Below, piece after piece: positions 1-7,957 of a stretch of 64,000 bases of DNA; within the stretch, counting starts at the first letter, position 1; every line of letters starts with the position of its first letter. The stretch lies in the NCBI GenBank assembly GCA_021414085.1, contig JAIOPC010000014.1:1-64000 (forward strand). Direction: 5' to 3'. The DNA is from Actinomycetes bacterium. Its GTDB lineage: Bacteria > Actinomycetota > Acidimicrobiia > Acidimicrobiales > Ilumatobacteraceae. The notes beneath the pieces were generated by a model. It did not search any database, was not told where the DNA came from, and was given only the letters and a program-made list of their open reading frames with translations. A program made the position numbers and the translations under genes.

Positions 1-1023
1 GAGCAGCATCACCGCGTCGCGCAGTGCGCCGGTGAACAGGCGTTGTTTGCGGCCGACGTCGACGATCACGCCGGCAGTATCGAGCACGATCCGGCGGACT
101 TGGCCGAGGGCGGCGGCGACGAGCATGTCGTAGGGGTCGATGACGACTCCGTCGGCGGTTTCGCAGCGGTGTGCTGGGTTGTTGGGGTCGAGCGGTGCGG
201 GGTGTTCGCCGAGCGCGCGGCGCAAATGATGCTCGAACAGTTCGTAGCCGACGATCAGGTTGACGACTGGTTCACCGGTGGGTGACTGACCGGAGACGGC
301 GGCGGCACCGAAGATTGCTTTCAACGCGTCGAAGCGGCGTTGTGCGTCGGTGCGTTCCATCAGCCGCGGCACCATCGCCTCGCCGTGCACAGCCACGCCA
401 GCTTCCCAGTCGGCGAGCCATTCGCTGCGACAGAACTGCTCGAACACTTCCATCAGTTCGACGCCGGCCACCGCGCCACCGTTGGCGTCGAGAAAGAACC
501 GTTCACCGACGATGGACATGTGTGCGTTGCGATCGCGGTGGGCGCGTTCGTGATCGTCGTGTGCGCCGTCGGCGTCGGCCAGTGCCTCCCAGTGGGCGAG
601 CAGGGTGATGTAGTCGTCGTAGTCCAACACCGTGGCCTGCCCAACGAGTAGCTCCTCGGAGTCGGCGAGATGCTCGGCGACACGCGGGTTGGCCACCAAC
701 TGCCCGAGCGCATGCATCTGCGCGACACCGATCTCCCCAGCCGCGGCCGCGGTGGCCGCCGACTCGAACTTGGACAGCATGCGACCGGTCTTCACGAACC
801 GCGACGCTTCGCCACCGGACCAGTTACACGTCGCTCGCCCCCACGCCTTCACCGACCGATGCCCATCGGCGCCGAACGCACCAGCCGACGCGACCCGATC
901 AACCAACGTCGCCAACGCAGCCTCAACCCGGCGCCGCTCGCCATCCAACCGACGCGCCAACACCTCCAGATCAGCCGGGGGCATGCTGGCAATCTCGGCA
1001 ACGGACGGCACTTGAGAACTCAT
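1..1023 (-). CDS. DUF222 (13E12 repeat family) protein, C-terminus cut by window edge
   Basis: Reading the minus strand from the ATG at 1023 gives 341 uninterrupted codons that run off the left edge. The N-terminal part (SMPPADLEVLARRLDG, then VASAGAFGADGHRSVKAW) and the middle (MSIVGERFFLDANGG, GVELMEVFEQF) match the DUF222 region of actinobacterial 13E12 proteins. Full-length members usually end in an HNH nuclease domain, which would lie outside the window. These proteins are multicopy in actinobacteria; their role is not settled, and a mobile or DNA-repair link is often suggested. The gene is divergent from the peptide cassette that starts at 1156. The call is firm for the family and open for the function. 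Confidence 0.85.
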   Translation of the reverse strand, partial: MSSQVPSVAEIASMPPADLEVLARRLDGERRRVEAALATLVDRVASAGAFGADGHRSVKAWGRATCNWSGGEASRFVKTGRMLSKFESAATAAAAGEIGVAQMHALGQLVANPRVAEHLADSEELLVGQATVLDYDDYITLLAHWEALADADGAHDDHERAHRDRNAHMSIVGERFFLDANGGAVAGVELMEVFEQFCRSEWLADWEAGVAVHGEAMVPRLMERTDAQRRFDALKAIFGAAAVSGQSPTGEPVVNLIVGYELFEHHLRRALGEHPAPLDPNNPAHRCETADGVVIDPYDMLVAAALGQVRRIVLDTAGVIVDVGRKQRLFTGALRDAVMLL

Positions 1024-1155
1024 GTACGCAGTATCTCAAAGGGGTGTCACAGGGTTCCCAACCATGGTGTTTCAGGGTTTGTCGGCTCTTTAACGGTGCT
1101 TTAGCGCGCGGGTTCACCATGGGGTCATCAACCCGATACCACCAAGGAGCACACC

Positions 1156-1311
1156 ATGAAGATCAAGCCAGTTCAGCCCACCACCACCCAGAAGTCGGCC
1201 AGCGAGCCGAGCCGCCGGACCCTGGGTTTCAAGTACCACCCGAGCCGCCGGACCCTGGTCGCCAAGTTCCACCCGAGCCGCCGGACCATGTTTGGCCGGA
1301 TCCACCCCTAA
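1156..1311 (+). CDS. 51-residue repeat peptide, candidate RiPP-type or bacteriocin-like precursor
   Basis: The ATG at 1156 has a strong ribosome site (AAGGAG, 1143-1148). The product has a 17-residue head (MKIKPVQPTTTQKSASE), then three exact-length 11-residue units, PSRRTLGFKYH, PSRRTLVAKFH and PSRRTMFGRIH, then a final Pro. The consensus is PSRRT(L/M)xx(K/R)(aromatic or I)H. It is very basic, has no Cys, and shows no signal peptide or membrane segment. A 17-bp perfect hairpin follows, then an M50 metalloprotease gene in the same direction. A short head plus tandem core units beside a protease is the layout of multi-core peptide precursors. I do not recognise the family. Alternatives are a small regulatory or antimicrobial peptide used unmodified. 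No modifying enzyme such as a radical SAM, YcaO or LanM protein is visible nearby. Confidence 0.7.
   Translation: MKIKPVQPTTTQKSASEPSRRTLGFKYHPSRRTLVAKFHPSRRTMFGRIHP
1207..1305 (+). repeat. Three tandem 33-bp coding repeats inside the small peptide gene
   Basis: Units lie at 1207-1239, 1240-1272 and 1273-1305. The first 15 bases of each unit (encoding PSRRT) are identical in all three copies and the last codon (CAC, His) is also constant. The variable codons in between keep a positive residue at position 9 and a hydrophobic one at position 10. Exact 11-codon periodicity with no indel fits a translated repeat, not a random DNA repeat. Confidence 0.9.
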
Positions 1312-1320
1312 TCAGCCAGC

Positions 1321-1359
1321 AAACCGCCGGGGCACGCCCACCGCGTGCCCCGGCGGTTT
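1321..1359 (+). terminator. Perfect 17-bp hairpin between peptide and protease genes (terminator or attenuator)
   Basis: The arms at 1321-1337 and 1343-1359 are perfectly complementary around a 5-nt loop (CCACC). The run after the stem is only TTTC-GTTTC, so a classical U-tract is weak. It starts 9 nt after the peptide stop codon and ends 27 nt before the protease start. Such a stem would let the peptide be made in excess of the downstream enzyme and would stabilise the short upstream message. Partial read-through is inferred because no separate promoter for the protease is evident. Confidence 0.75.
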
Positions 1360-1386
1360 CGTTTCACCCCTGAAGGAGCCCCGCTC

Positions 1387-2841
1387 ATGTCGTCAGCAAC
1401 CCACACAATCTCGAAGACTCAGACCCCGCCAGTTGCCTTTGCGCCCTGGGTCGAGTGGCAGCAGGAACAGTGCCGCAACGGACGGATGCTCATCACCGCC
1501 GTCAATCAGCGCGAAGGACGGGCGATCTACCTCGACGGTGCCGACCTCGACCCGGCCAGTAGCGATCGCCACCGCAGTGCCTTAGCCGAACTTCATGACG
1601 GCGGATTCCTCGCCAGCGACGGCGAGGTTCGCTCGGCGAATACCGACGCCAAGATTCCCGGCGCTGGCCTTGTGTGGCGTGGGGCCGACCGCTTCGTGCG
1701 CCGCAGCCACGCTGCAGGGTTGCGCCGAGCATTCGACCGCCCGTGGGTCATCGCCCAACTTGCGTTGGCGTTGGTGGGTGCGGTTGCCGTGGTCCTCACG
1801 CTGCGCACCGACGGGCTCGAACTACACGCCCACCCAGCACAGATACCGGCCATCATTCTTCTTGGGCTAGTCGCCGTCTTCATTCACGAGATGGGGCATG
1901 CGCTCGTCACCGTCCACTACGGCCGTCGAGTGCGCATGGCGGGATTGCGTCTACACCTTGGCTCGCCAGCGTTCTACGTCGAGTCGCTCGACGCGTTGCT
2001 GCTGACACGTCGGCAACGATTGTTGCAAGCTGCCGCCGGGCCGTGGGCAGAGTGGCTCGCGACTTCCGTCGCTGCGCTCGTCTTTCTCGTCATTGCCCGC
2101 GACGGAGCTGCCGCCGCGATCCTGCAGCGATTCGTCGTGGTCAACACGATCGTGCTCGCGACCAACTTGCTTCCGTTTGTCGGCCTCGATGGTGCCCTGC
2201 TCTTCGCCGATGCGATTCGCGAACCAGACCTGACATTTCGCGTCAGCAATCCCGCAGGCAGCGACGCGCCAGCCGACCGCCTGTTCACCATCTACTCGGC
2301 GCTCAACGCTGCAGTCGCCGCCGCGCTGCTTGTCATGGCGGCGTTCTTCTGGTGGCAATTGTTCGGCGGCCTCATTGTCGCGCTGTGGTCGTCTGGTCCT
2401 GTCGGTGCGGTTGCTCTGGTCGTGGCTGGTCTCGCCCTCAGCCGTCAGCTGTGGCGCACCGTGTCGGCCGCCCTCGCGCCGGTCGTGGTGCATGCCCGCC
2501 GCATCCGGTCGAGAATGATCTTTCGTGCCCAGCGCCGCTGGCGAGTGAAGTCGATCACCGCGATGCGTTGCCTGCCAGAGATCGCGGCGCTGAGTGAAAG
2601 CGAGCTCGGAATCCTCGCCGGCCGCCTCGAGCGGATGTGCGTGCGCAGCTCGAACGGCCCGGTCGTCGACAGCCCAGTGGTCGTGCGTCGCGCGCTGTCG
2701 AAGGCCTCGCTCACCAAGGGCACGGTCATCACCTGGATCGGTGCCGCAGATTGCAAACGCTTCGCCGGCGCCGACCTCGTCGTGCTCCCGCCCAACTGGC
2801 GGACCTTTCTCGCGCAAACCACAAACCAAAGGAGCAGATAG
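1387..2841 (+). CDS. M50 (site-2 protease type) membrane metallopeptidase
   Basis: 484 residues from the ATG at 1387, which follows GAAGGAG at 1372-1378; longer GTG starts would fall inside the hairpin. The zinc motif HEMGH is at residues 167-171 inside a hydrophobic segment, and the second metal motif NLLPFVGLDG (Asp268) matches the NxxPxxPLDG motif of S2P proteases. About six membrane segments are seen between residues 105 and 370. The soluble tail (from about 390, PEIAALSESELGILAGRL) resembles the start of a degenerate cyclic-nucleotide-binding fold, which some M50 proteins carry. Bacterial M50 enzymes cleave peptides or regulators in or at the membrane. Here the neighbour is a repeat peptide, so maturation or release of that peptide is the likeliest job (inference). 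Confidence 0.85.
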   Translation: MSSATHTISKTQTPPVAFAPWVEWQQEQCRNGRMLITAVNQREGRAIYLDGADLDPASSDRHRSALAELHDGGFLASDGEVRSANTDAKIPGAGLVWRGADRFVRRSHAAGLRRAFDRPWVIAQLALALVGAVAVVLTLRTDGLELHAHPAQIPAIILLGLVAVFIHEMGHALVTVHYGRRVRMAGLRLHLGSPAFYVESLDALLLTRRQRLLQAAAGPWAEWLATSVAALVFLVIARDGAAAAILQRFVVVNTIVLATNLLPFVGLDGALLFADAIREPDLTFRVSNPAGSDAPADRLFTIYSALNAAVAAALLVMAAFFWWQLFGGLIVALWSSGPVGAVALVVAGLALSRQLWRTVSAALAPVVVHARRIRSRMIFRAQRRWRVKSITAMRCLPEIAALSESELGILAGRLERMCVRSSNGPVVDSPVVVRRALSKASLTKGTVITWIGAADCKRFAGADLVVLPPNWRTFLAQTTNQRSR

Positions 2842-2844
2842 GAA

Positions 2845-4827
2845 ATGCACGGCAAATCCAGCAAGTCAGTCCTCGCCGCCAAGGTCAGTAGGGCTAGCAA
2901 AGTAGGCCTGACGATCGCGTTGATCGCAGGCTGTCTGACAACTTGGTCGTCGCCACAAGCGCACGCCGCACCAGTAGTCGTTCCGGCGTCAGCCGGCTGG
3001 AGCGGAACGGTCACGTTGCACTATCGGTCGGACGAATCTTCCGACGATTTCAATTACATCCACACAGACACCACCGAGACGTTCGTCTTCGACGGGCAAC
3101 TCCTGGCCAACTCGCCGATCACGACGGATGGACTGACTTATCTCGACACATACCAGCAGTACGCGTCGGTATCGGGATCATCCACCATGACGAGCGGGTT
3201 GGGGGCCGAGAACTTCAACATCAAGACTGAGACCTCAGGTCAGTATCAGGGGGCTCGCAGACCGAACGGTCCGACATTTCACTTCCGCGTTGAGAGCACT
3301 GAAAGCACGCAGGGTTTCAGACTGGATATGACCTCGGCTGGTGATCAACCCGATGTCATGCCGACGAGCACCACGGAAACGGTCTGCGACATAACTGCAA
3401 GCCCGATCTGTTCAAACCGCGAGTACCAATCCGCAGGCGGTTGGTACTGGGATACGCCGATTTCGTCGTTGGGGGATCCGCTCCACAGTTGGTCGGTCGA
3501 TGGGAGCCGGGTCCAAAATCTCAGTTCGGGAAACCACACCGAGGTGAACACTCTGACCTGGCACCTCACGAGACTTCCAGATCAGGATGTCGACGGTGTT
3601 CCCGACGCCGATGACGACTGCCCTGGCACGTTCGACCCCGAGCAACTTTGCATCGACACCGATGGCGACGGCTTCGACGATGTTGATGACAACTGCACGT
3701 TCCTATTCAACGATCAGGCGAACAGTGACAACGACCCGTATGGCGATGCCTGCGACTCCGATGATGACAACGATGGCCTCACCGACGAATACGAGCTGAG
3801 CATCGCCACCGATCCGACGAACGTCGATAGCGACGGTGACGGGTTGTCCGACGGTACCGAGGTCAACGGGGTGCCGCCAAGCGATCCGAATGATCCCAAC
3901 GATCCACCTCGCGCTGGCTGTGTGAGCGGCGCTGACTATCGGTTCACGGGGGCAACGGTACGTGCCGAGCTGGATCTTCTCGGCCCTTTTGATCCCGACT
4001 TCTTCGAGTTCTCGACGACCATGAAGTGGTGCGTTGTCAACGGGCTTGTGTATGCGGACGGCGCACCATCAAACCTCAGCCTCGTCACGATGAACACTTT
4101 CCTTGCCACTGGATTGGACCTCCTCGGTTTCACGTGGGAGCCGGGGCCGGATCCGAACCCTCCGGGCGTCAGTGGTCAAGGCACGCCGACGATGACGGTC
4201 ACGTCGCAGGGGTTGTTTAAGGCGTGCTTCAACGTCATCGATGGGGCCGCGCTTGTCGGTGGCGGCCTCATCAAGGGTGGAGGCGCAGCCGTCAAGAAAT
4301 TCGGGCCAACGGTTATGAGCAAGTTCCTTTCAAGTACGAGAGCGGGAAGGAGTTTCTCCCAAGCAGTCGATGATGCGGTCTTTAGCGGGATCGCAAAAGC
4401 TGATGCGCTGATGGCGTCGGCGTCGAGGAAGGTCGACTCGCTCGTGCGTCGAGCGAAACGACTACTTCCGGACAGCCTGGTTGACGGGCTGAAAGACGTA
4501 CTGGAGGTTGCTCTCCTTGCTGCAGTTGAGGCAGTTCACGCGGCAGTTTCGACCGTTGTGCGCAGCGTCATCGAGCGAAACGGTCCATTGCTGGCCGCGA
4601 GTAAGCGGCTCAGGAGTCAGGCGACAGACCAGATCGAAACAGAGCTGGGCGCCGCGATTGGGAACATCTTCGGCGTCGAAATCCCCTCGTGGGACTGGTG
4701 CTACGACGCGTGGGAACCGGTCATGCAGATGACACTGTCTGCCGCAAACTCCTCGTCCGTAACCGTCGACGGATTCACGCCTCCCTACTTCGTTGTGAGC
4801 GGTGGTATTGACTTCGACCGTCGTTAG
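2845..4827 (+). CDS. Secreted protein with Asp-rich thrombospondin type 3 (calcium-binding) repeats
   Basis: 660 residues; the ATG is 3 nt after the protease stop and has AAGGAG upstream, so the two are co-transcribed. Residues 1-42 form a signal peptide with an Ala-rich cleavage site (AHA-AP). Residues about 50-240 form a beta-type domain of unknown family with paired Cys. Residues about 246-355 hold repeats of the type DxDxDGxxDxxDxC, as in thrombospondin type 3 and OmpA-linked calcium-binding stretches. The last 240 residues include glycine-rich and amphipathic helical segments and a closing beta-type stretch. No catalytic motif is evident. It may be a cell-surface partner, carrier or target of the peptide cassette; the specific role is unknown. 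Confidence 0.75.
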   Translation: MHGKSSKSVLAAKVSRASKVGLTIALIAGCLTTWSSPQAHAAPVVVPASAGWSGTVTLHYRSDESSDDFNYIHTDTTETFVFDGQLLANSPITTDGLTYLDTYQQYASVSGSSTMTSGLGAENFNIKTETSGQYQGARRPNGPTFHFRVESTESTQGFRLDMTSAGDQPDVMPTSTTETVCDITASPICSNREYQSAGGWYWDTPISSLGDPLHSWSVDGSRVQNLSSGNHTEVNTLTWHLTRLPDQDVDGVPDADDDCPGTFDPEQLCIDTDGDGFDDVDDNCTFLFNDQANSDNDPYGDACDSDDDNDGLTDEYELSIATDPTNVDSDGDGLSDGTEVNGVPPSDPNDPNDPPRAGCVSGADYRFTGATVRAELDLLGPFDPDFFEFSTTMKWCVVNGLVYADGAPSNLSLVTMNTFLATGLDLLGFTWEPGPDPNPPGVSGQGTPTMTVTSQGLFKACFNVIDGAALVGGGLIKGGGAAVKKFGPTVMSKFLSSTRAGRSFSQAVDDAVFSGIAKADALMASASRKVDSLVRRAKRLLPDSLVDGLKDVLEVALLAAVEAVHAAVSTVVRSVIERNGPLLAASKRLRSQATDQIETELGAAIGNIFGVEIPSWDWCYDAWEPVMQMTLSAANSSSVTVDGFTPPYFVVSGGIDFDRR

Positions 4828-4833
4828 CTAGCC

Positions 4834-4866
4834 GAAGCCCGTAGTCACCTAGTGGCTACGGGCTTC
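4834..4866. terminator. Bidirectional 15-bp terminator hairpin between convergent genes
   Basis: Arms 4834-4848 and 4852-4866 pair over 15 positions with one G-T wobble, with a 3-nt loop. The loop (CTA) is the stop codon, read on the minus strand, of the SARP gene ending at 4849, so the right arm is also its last five sense codons. It lies 7 nt after the plus-strand stop at 4827 and would serve both directions. Confidence 0.75.
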
Positions 4867-7800
4867 GCCAAGCATTGCTACGGCTTCCGTCGGCGAGACG
4901 CGACGCTCGCGTACGTCGGTCGGCAGGTGGCGCAACCGGTCGGCGGAATCAGCGGGCAACACCCGGAGCAACGCGTCAAGCGCGACCGCCACACTCTCGA
5001 GCATTTGCGTCGGTGCGAACGTGTCGAGCGCTTCGAGTAGGTACACCCGAGCATTGACATCGTCCCCTTCGGCGCTGGCGATGAGCCCGCGGGCGTATGC
5101 GCGCAGCCCGATCTCGCGTGGCTCAGGGTTGTTGCGGGCGAGTCTGGCGATGATCGTCGCGTTCTCGCGTGCGACTGCAAGGTCGCCGAGCTTTGTGACC
5201 ACTTCGATCAACCGAACTCGGTCGTTCAGTTCTTCGCGCGGATCGGCGAGTTGCAGGTTGATCACCAATGATCGTTCGACGAACTCGCGGGCGGCGGCCA
5301 AATCGTTCCGAGATTCAGCTATCCATGCCTTCCCGTACACTGCGTAGCCGATCAACAGAGGCAGGCCGAACCGAACTGCATCGCTCATAGCAGCGTCGAA
5401 CTCGGCGTCCGACCCATCGACATCACCGATGATGAAAAGTAGACGTGCGTGTTGGTAGCTCAGGAATCCCTCTGAAGCCCCATACGAGTTATGCGACCGC
5501 AGCCGTGGGCCGAGTAGCGCTTCAGCGTCATCAAGTCGCCGTTGGCGCAGTAGCAAGTTGGCGTAGCTGTTGAGCGCGTGCCCTGCCTCGCGCCAATGAC
5601 CGGTCGCCTCCAGACGTGAGATCGCTGAGACGAGCTGCGACTCCGACTCCGACTCCGCTCCGGCGTCGGACATTCTGATGTCGCCAGCGATGAACTCGGC
5701 GAATGCACCGCATGGTTCATCGTCGAGCAATCGTGCCAGAGCGAGCGCCTCGTCGGCCCAGCTGCGCTCCTCGTCCGACGACCGGCCGGATCGGTACGCC
5801 GCAACAAGAAGTACGGGAAGGCGATCCTCCGGTTCCACACCGGAGTTCGCCAGCACAACGTCGATCCAAGAATTGAGTGTGTTGACGTCTCCCGACTCTC
5901 GCCAGAGCAACGGGCCAAGCGCGCCGATCAACTTCGCCAAACTCGAATCGTCGCCCGACGACACGTAGAAGTCGCCGGCCGCGCGCAGGTTTGCTGCTTC
6001 GGCCTGCAGAGAGTTGAACGCTTGCGCGGGGTCCGGCCCATCGCTGGCCACACGCGTCCGCTCGCCCCATGCGATCATCTCCTGTGCATGGCGGCGACGA
6101 ATCTCGGATTGCTCATCCGCATCGAGTCGACCCGCGGCGAACGCCTTCACCGTCTCCAACAGTCTGTATCGGGGCTGACGGTTCGCGCGATCGACAGCGA
6201 CCAGTGAGGCGGCCACGACCGTGTCGAGAGAATCGACAACCGCTTCACCGCCTACGGTTCCGTTCGGGTCTGAGCACACGGCCAGAATTGCGTCGAGGGT
6301 CGCACCACCCTCAAACACCGACAACCGCCGCAGGAGAGCTTGCGCTGCACCGGACAGCAGGTCGTAGCTCCATTGAATAGTGCTGTACAGCGTCCGGTGT
6401 CGATCATTTGCGGTTCGGCTACTCAACTGCAGCACATGGCCCTCACCGAGTTGTTCAAGGATGTTTGCCGCCGACATCGTCTGCAAGCGAGCCGCGACCA
6501 ACTCGATTCCCAACGGGAGATGATCGACGGCCGCACACAGCTGCGCATTATCCGTTGCGTTGTCGCCACTCGTATTCGCGCCACCGCGCAGTGCGCGCCG
6601 CTCAAGGAGCGCAACTGCGTCAACAGGTTGTAGCCCAGACAACGGAATCACCGTCTCATCGGAGATTGCGAGGCGCTCACGACTAGTAGCCAGGATTCGT
6701 ACGCCCGAGCACGACTGAAGAATCGCTTCGATGGTCGCTGCTGCGTGAATGATGACGTGCTCGCAATTGTCAATCACGAGCAGCAGATTGGTGTCGGCGA
6801 GCAGGCTGACGAGCGCCGCCAACGAGGTGTTGTCGTCGCCCGTGCGAATGCCAAGTGCCGAACCGATTGTGGTAGCGACAAGCGTTCCGTCGGTTACCTG
6901 GCTGAGGTCGGCGAACCACACGCCGTCGGAGTACCGCTCACTCACGGCCGCGGCGACGTTGACGGCGAGCGAGGTCTTGCCGATTCCACCCGGTCCCACA
7001 AGTGTCACCAATCGGTTGTGCGCGATTCGTTCGGTGACGTCGGCGACGAGATCGTCGCGGCCGATCAATTCCTTGGTGGCTGGCAACCGCCGGCCCGGAC
7101 CGGAGAGTCGGTCCGGCTCGACAATCGTTGGCGGGGCATCGAGCGAAGCGTCTTGATCGAGTACTGCGGTCTCCAACTCGATGATCGCGGCGCACGGCCG
7201 CACCCCCATTTCGTCGCGCAGGATTCGACGGAGGTCGGCGAGTCGCGCCAAGGCGTCGACCTGGCGCCCGCAGCGATACAACGCAAGGATGAGTCGCTGC
7301 CACAACGTCTCGCGATACGGCGACTGCGACACCCAGTGCTCGAGCGCCGGAATCACCGAACTGGCGCGACCACAGCCAATCTCAGCGTCGGCCCACACTT
7401 CGACCAGGTCGAGTCGCTGATCGGACATGCGGGTAACTACCGGACCGGCGAACGGGGTTTCGCCGAGGCCGCTCAGTGGGTCGCCAGTCCACAGCGCGAG
7501 ACCCGCCGCTGCCAGCCGAGCAGCCTCCGCAGGGTTGCCGTCGTCGAGACAACGTCGTGCATCGGAAAGCAGCAATCCAAACCTCAGTGCATCCACCGCT
7601 TCGGGAGCGATGTTCAACACGTATCCGGGCGAGCGAGTGACGATGGCCTCGGCGCCGCCTTGTTGAGCAATCGCTTGCCGTAACTGCGATACCTGCACCT
7701 GCAGATTCGTGCGAACCGTTCGGGGCGCATCCTCACCCCACACACCGTCGATCAGACGATCGATCGAGAGCACCCGACCGGCATCGAGGGCGAGCATTGC

Positions 7801-7923
7801 GAGCACAGCCGCTTGCTTGGCTGGAAGGACAATCGGAACGGCACCGATGCGCAGGGCCACGGGCCCCAAAACGGAGACAGCGATGCCGACTTCTGCAACT
7901 TCCGTAGCCTGAGGCCTCGCCAT
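4849..7923 (-). CDS. AfsR/SARP-family transcriptional regulator (SARP1)
   Basis: 1024 residues. The N-terminus (SVLGPVALRIG, then VRTNLQVQVSQLRQAI) is an OmpR-type winged helix as in SARP activators, followed by a bacterial transcriptional activator domain to about residue 250. A P-loop (GPGGIGKTS, near 310) and Walker B (LLLVIDNCEHV, near 378) define an NB-ARC/STAND ATPase. The C-terminal third is helical and TPR-like. AfsR-type proteins activate secondary-metabolite or transport genes in response to a signal bound by the TPR part. It is the last gene of the minus-strand peptide-transport string, 34 nt after the S66 peptidase. It lacks a Shine-Dalgarno site and has a TACGAT box 6 nt before the start. 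It is a close paralogue of the regulator at 12612-15680. Confidence 0.93.
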   Translation of the reverse strand: MARPQATEVAEVGIAVSVLGPVALRIGAVPIVLPAKQAAVLAMLALDAGRVLSIDRLIDGVWGEDAPRTVRTNLQVQVSQLRQAIAQQGGAEAIVTRSPGYVLNIAPEAVDALRFGLLLSDARRCLDDGNPAEAARLAAAGLALWTGDPLSGLGETPFAGPVVTRMSDQRLDLVEVWADAEIGCGRASSVIPALEHWVSQSPYRETLWQRLILALYRCGRQVDALARLADLRRILRDEMGVRPCAAIIELETAVLDQDASLDAPPTIVEPDRLSGPGRRLPATKELIGRDDLVADVTERIAHNRLVTLVGPGGIGKTSLAVNVAAAVSERYSDGVWFADLSQVTDGTLVATTIGSALGIRTGDDNTSLAALVSLLADTNLLLVIDNCEHVIIHAAATIEAILQSCSGVRILATSRERLAISDETVIPLSGLQPVDAVALLERRALRGGANTSGDNATDNAQLCAAVDHLPLGIELVAARLQTMSAANILEQLGEGHVLQLSSRTANDRHRTLYSTIQWSYDLLSGAAQALLRRLSVFEGGATLDAILAVCSDPNGTVGGEAVVDSLDTVVAASLVAVDRANRQPRYRLLETVKAFAAGRLDADEQSEIRRRHAQEMIAWGERTRVASDGPDPAQAFNSLQAEAANLRAAGDFYVSSGDDSSLAKLIGALGPLLWRESGDVNTLNSWIDVVLANSGVEPEDRLPVLLVAAYRSGRSSDEERSWADEALALARLLDDEPCGAFAEFIAGDIRMSDAGAESESESQLVSAISRLEATGHWREAGHALNSYANLLLRQRRLDDAEALLGPRLRSHNSYGASEGFLSYQHARLLFIIGDVDGSDAEFDAAMSDAVRFGLPLLIGYAVYGKAWIAESRNDLAAAREFVERSLVINLQLADPREELNDRVRLIEVVTKLGDLAVARENATIIARLARNNPEPREIGLRAYARGLIASAEGDDVNARVYLLEALDTFAPTQMLESVAVALDALLRVLPADSADRLRHLPTDVRERRVSPTEAVAMLGEARSH

Positions 7924-7929
7924 TTCGGG

Positions 7930-7935
7930 ATCGTA
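7930..7935 (-). promoter_or_regulatory. Candidate leaderless -10 box (TACGAT) for SARP1
   Basis: On the minus strand TACGAT is followed by exactly 6 nt and the ATG at 7923. The wider match GGTTACGNTCC is repeated at the same distance before the paralogous SARP2 gene. No Shine-Dalgarno sequence is present. No convincing -35 is seen. Confidence 0.45.
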
Positions 7936-7957
7936 ACCGGCGATGGTGGTGGCGTCG

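Noticed and set aside
1207-1305. The regular repeats could be taken for a CRISPR-like array.
   Set aside because: Units are contiguous 33-bp coding repeats with no spacers, in frame with a start and ribosome site, and no cas genes are present.
1114-1305. Open frame on the minus strand through the peptide repeats (GPAARV-type repeats).
   Set aside because: It is a by-product of the GC-rich repeat; it lacks a ribosome site and lies antisense to a frame with a strong AAGGAG and downstream partner genes.
5636-5665. Run of repeated GACTCC units in SARP1.
   Set aside because: It encodes a short Ser-Glu run inside the coding sequence and has no feature of a regulatory or mobile repeat.
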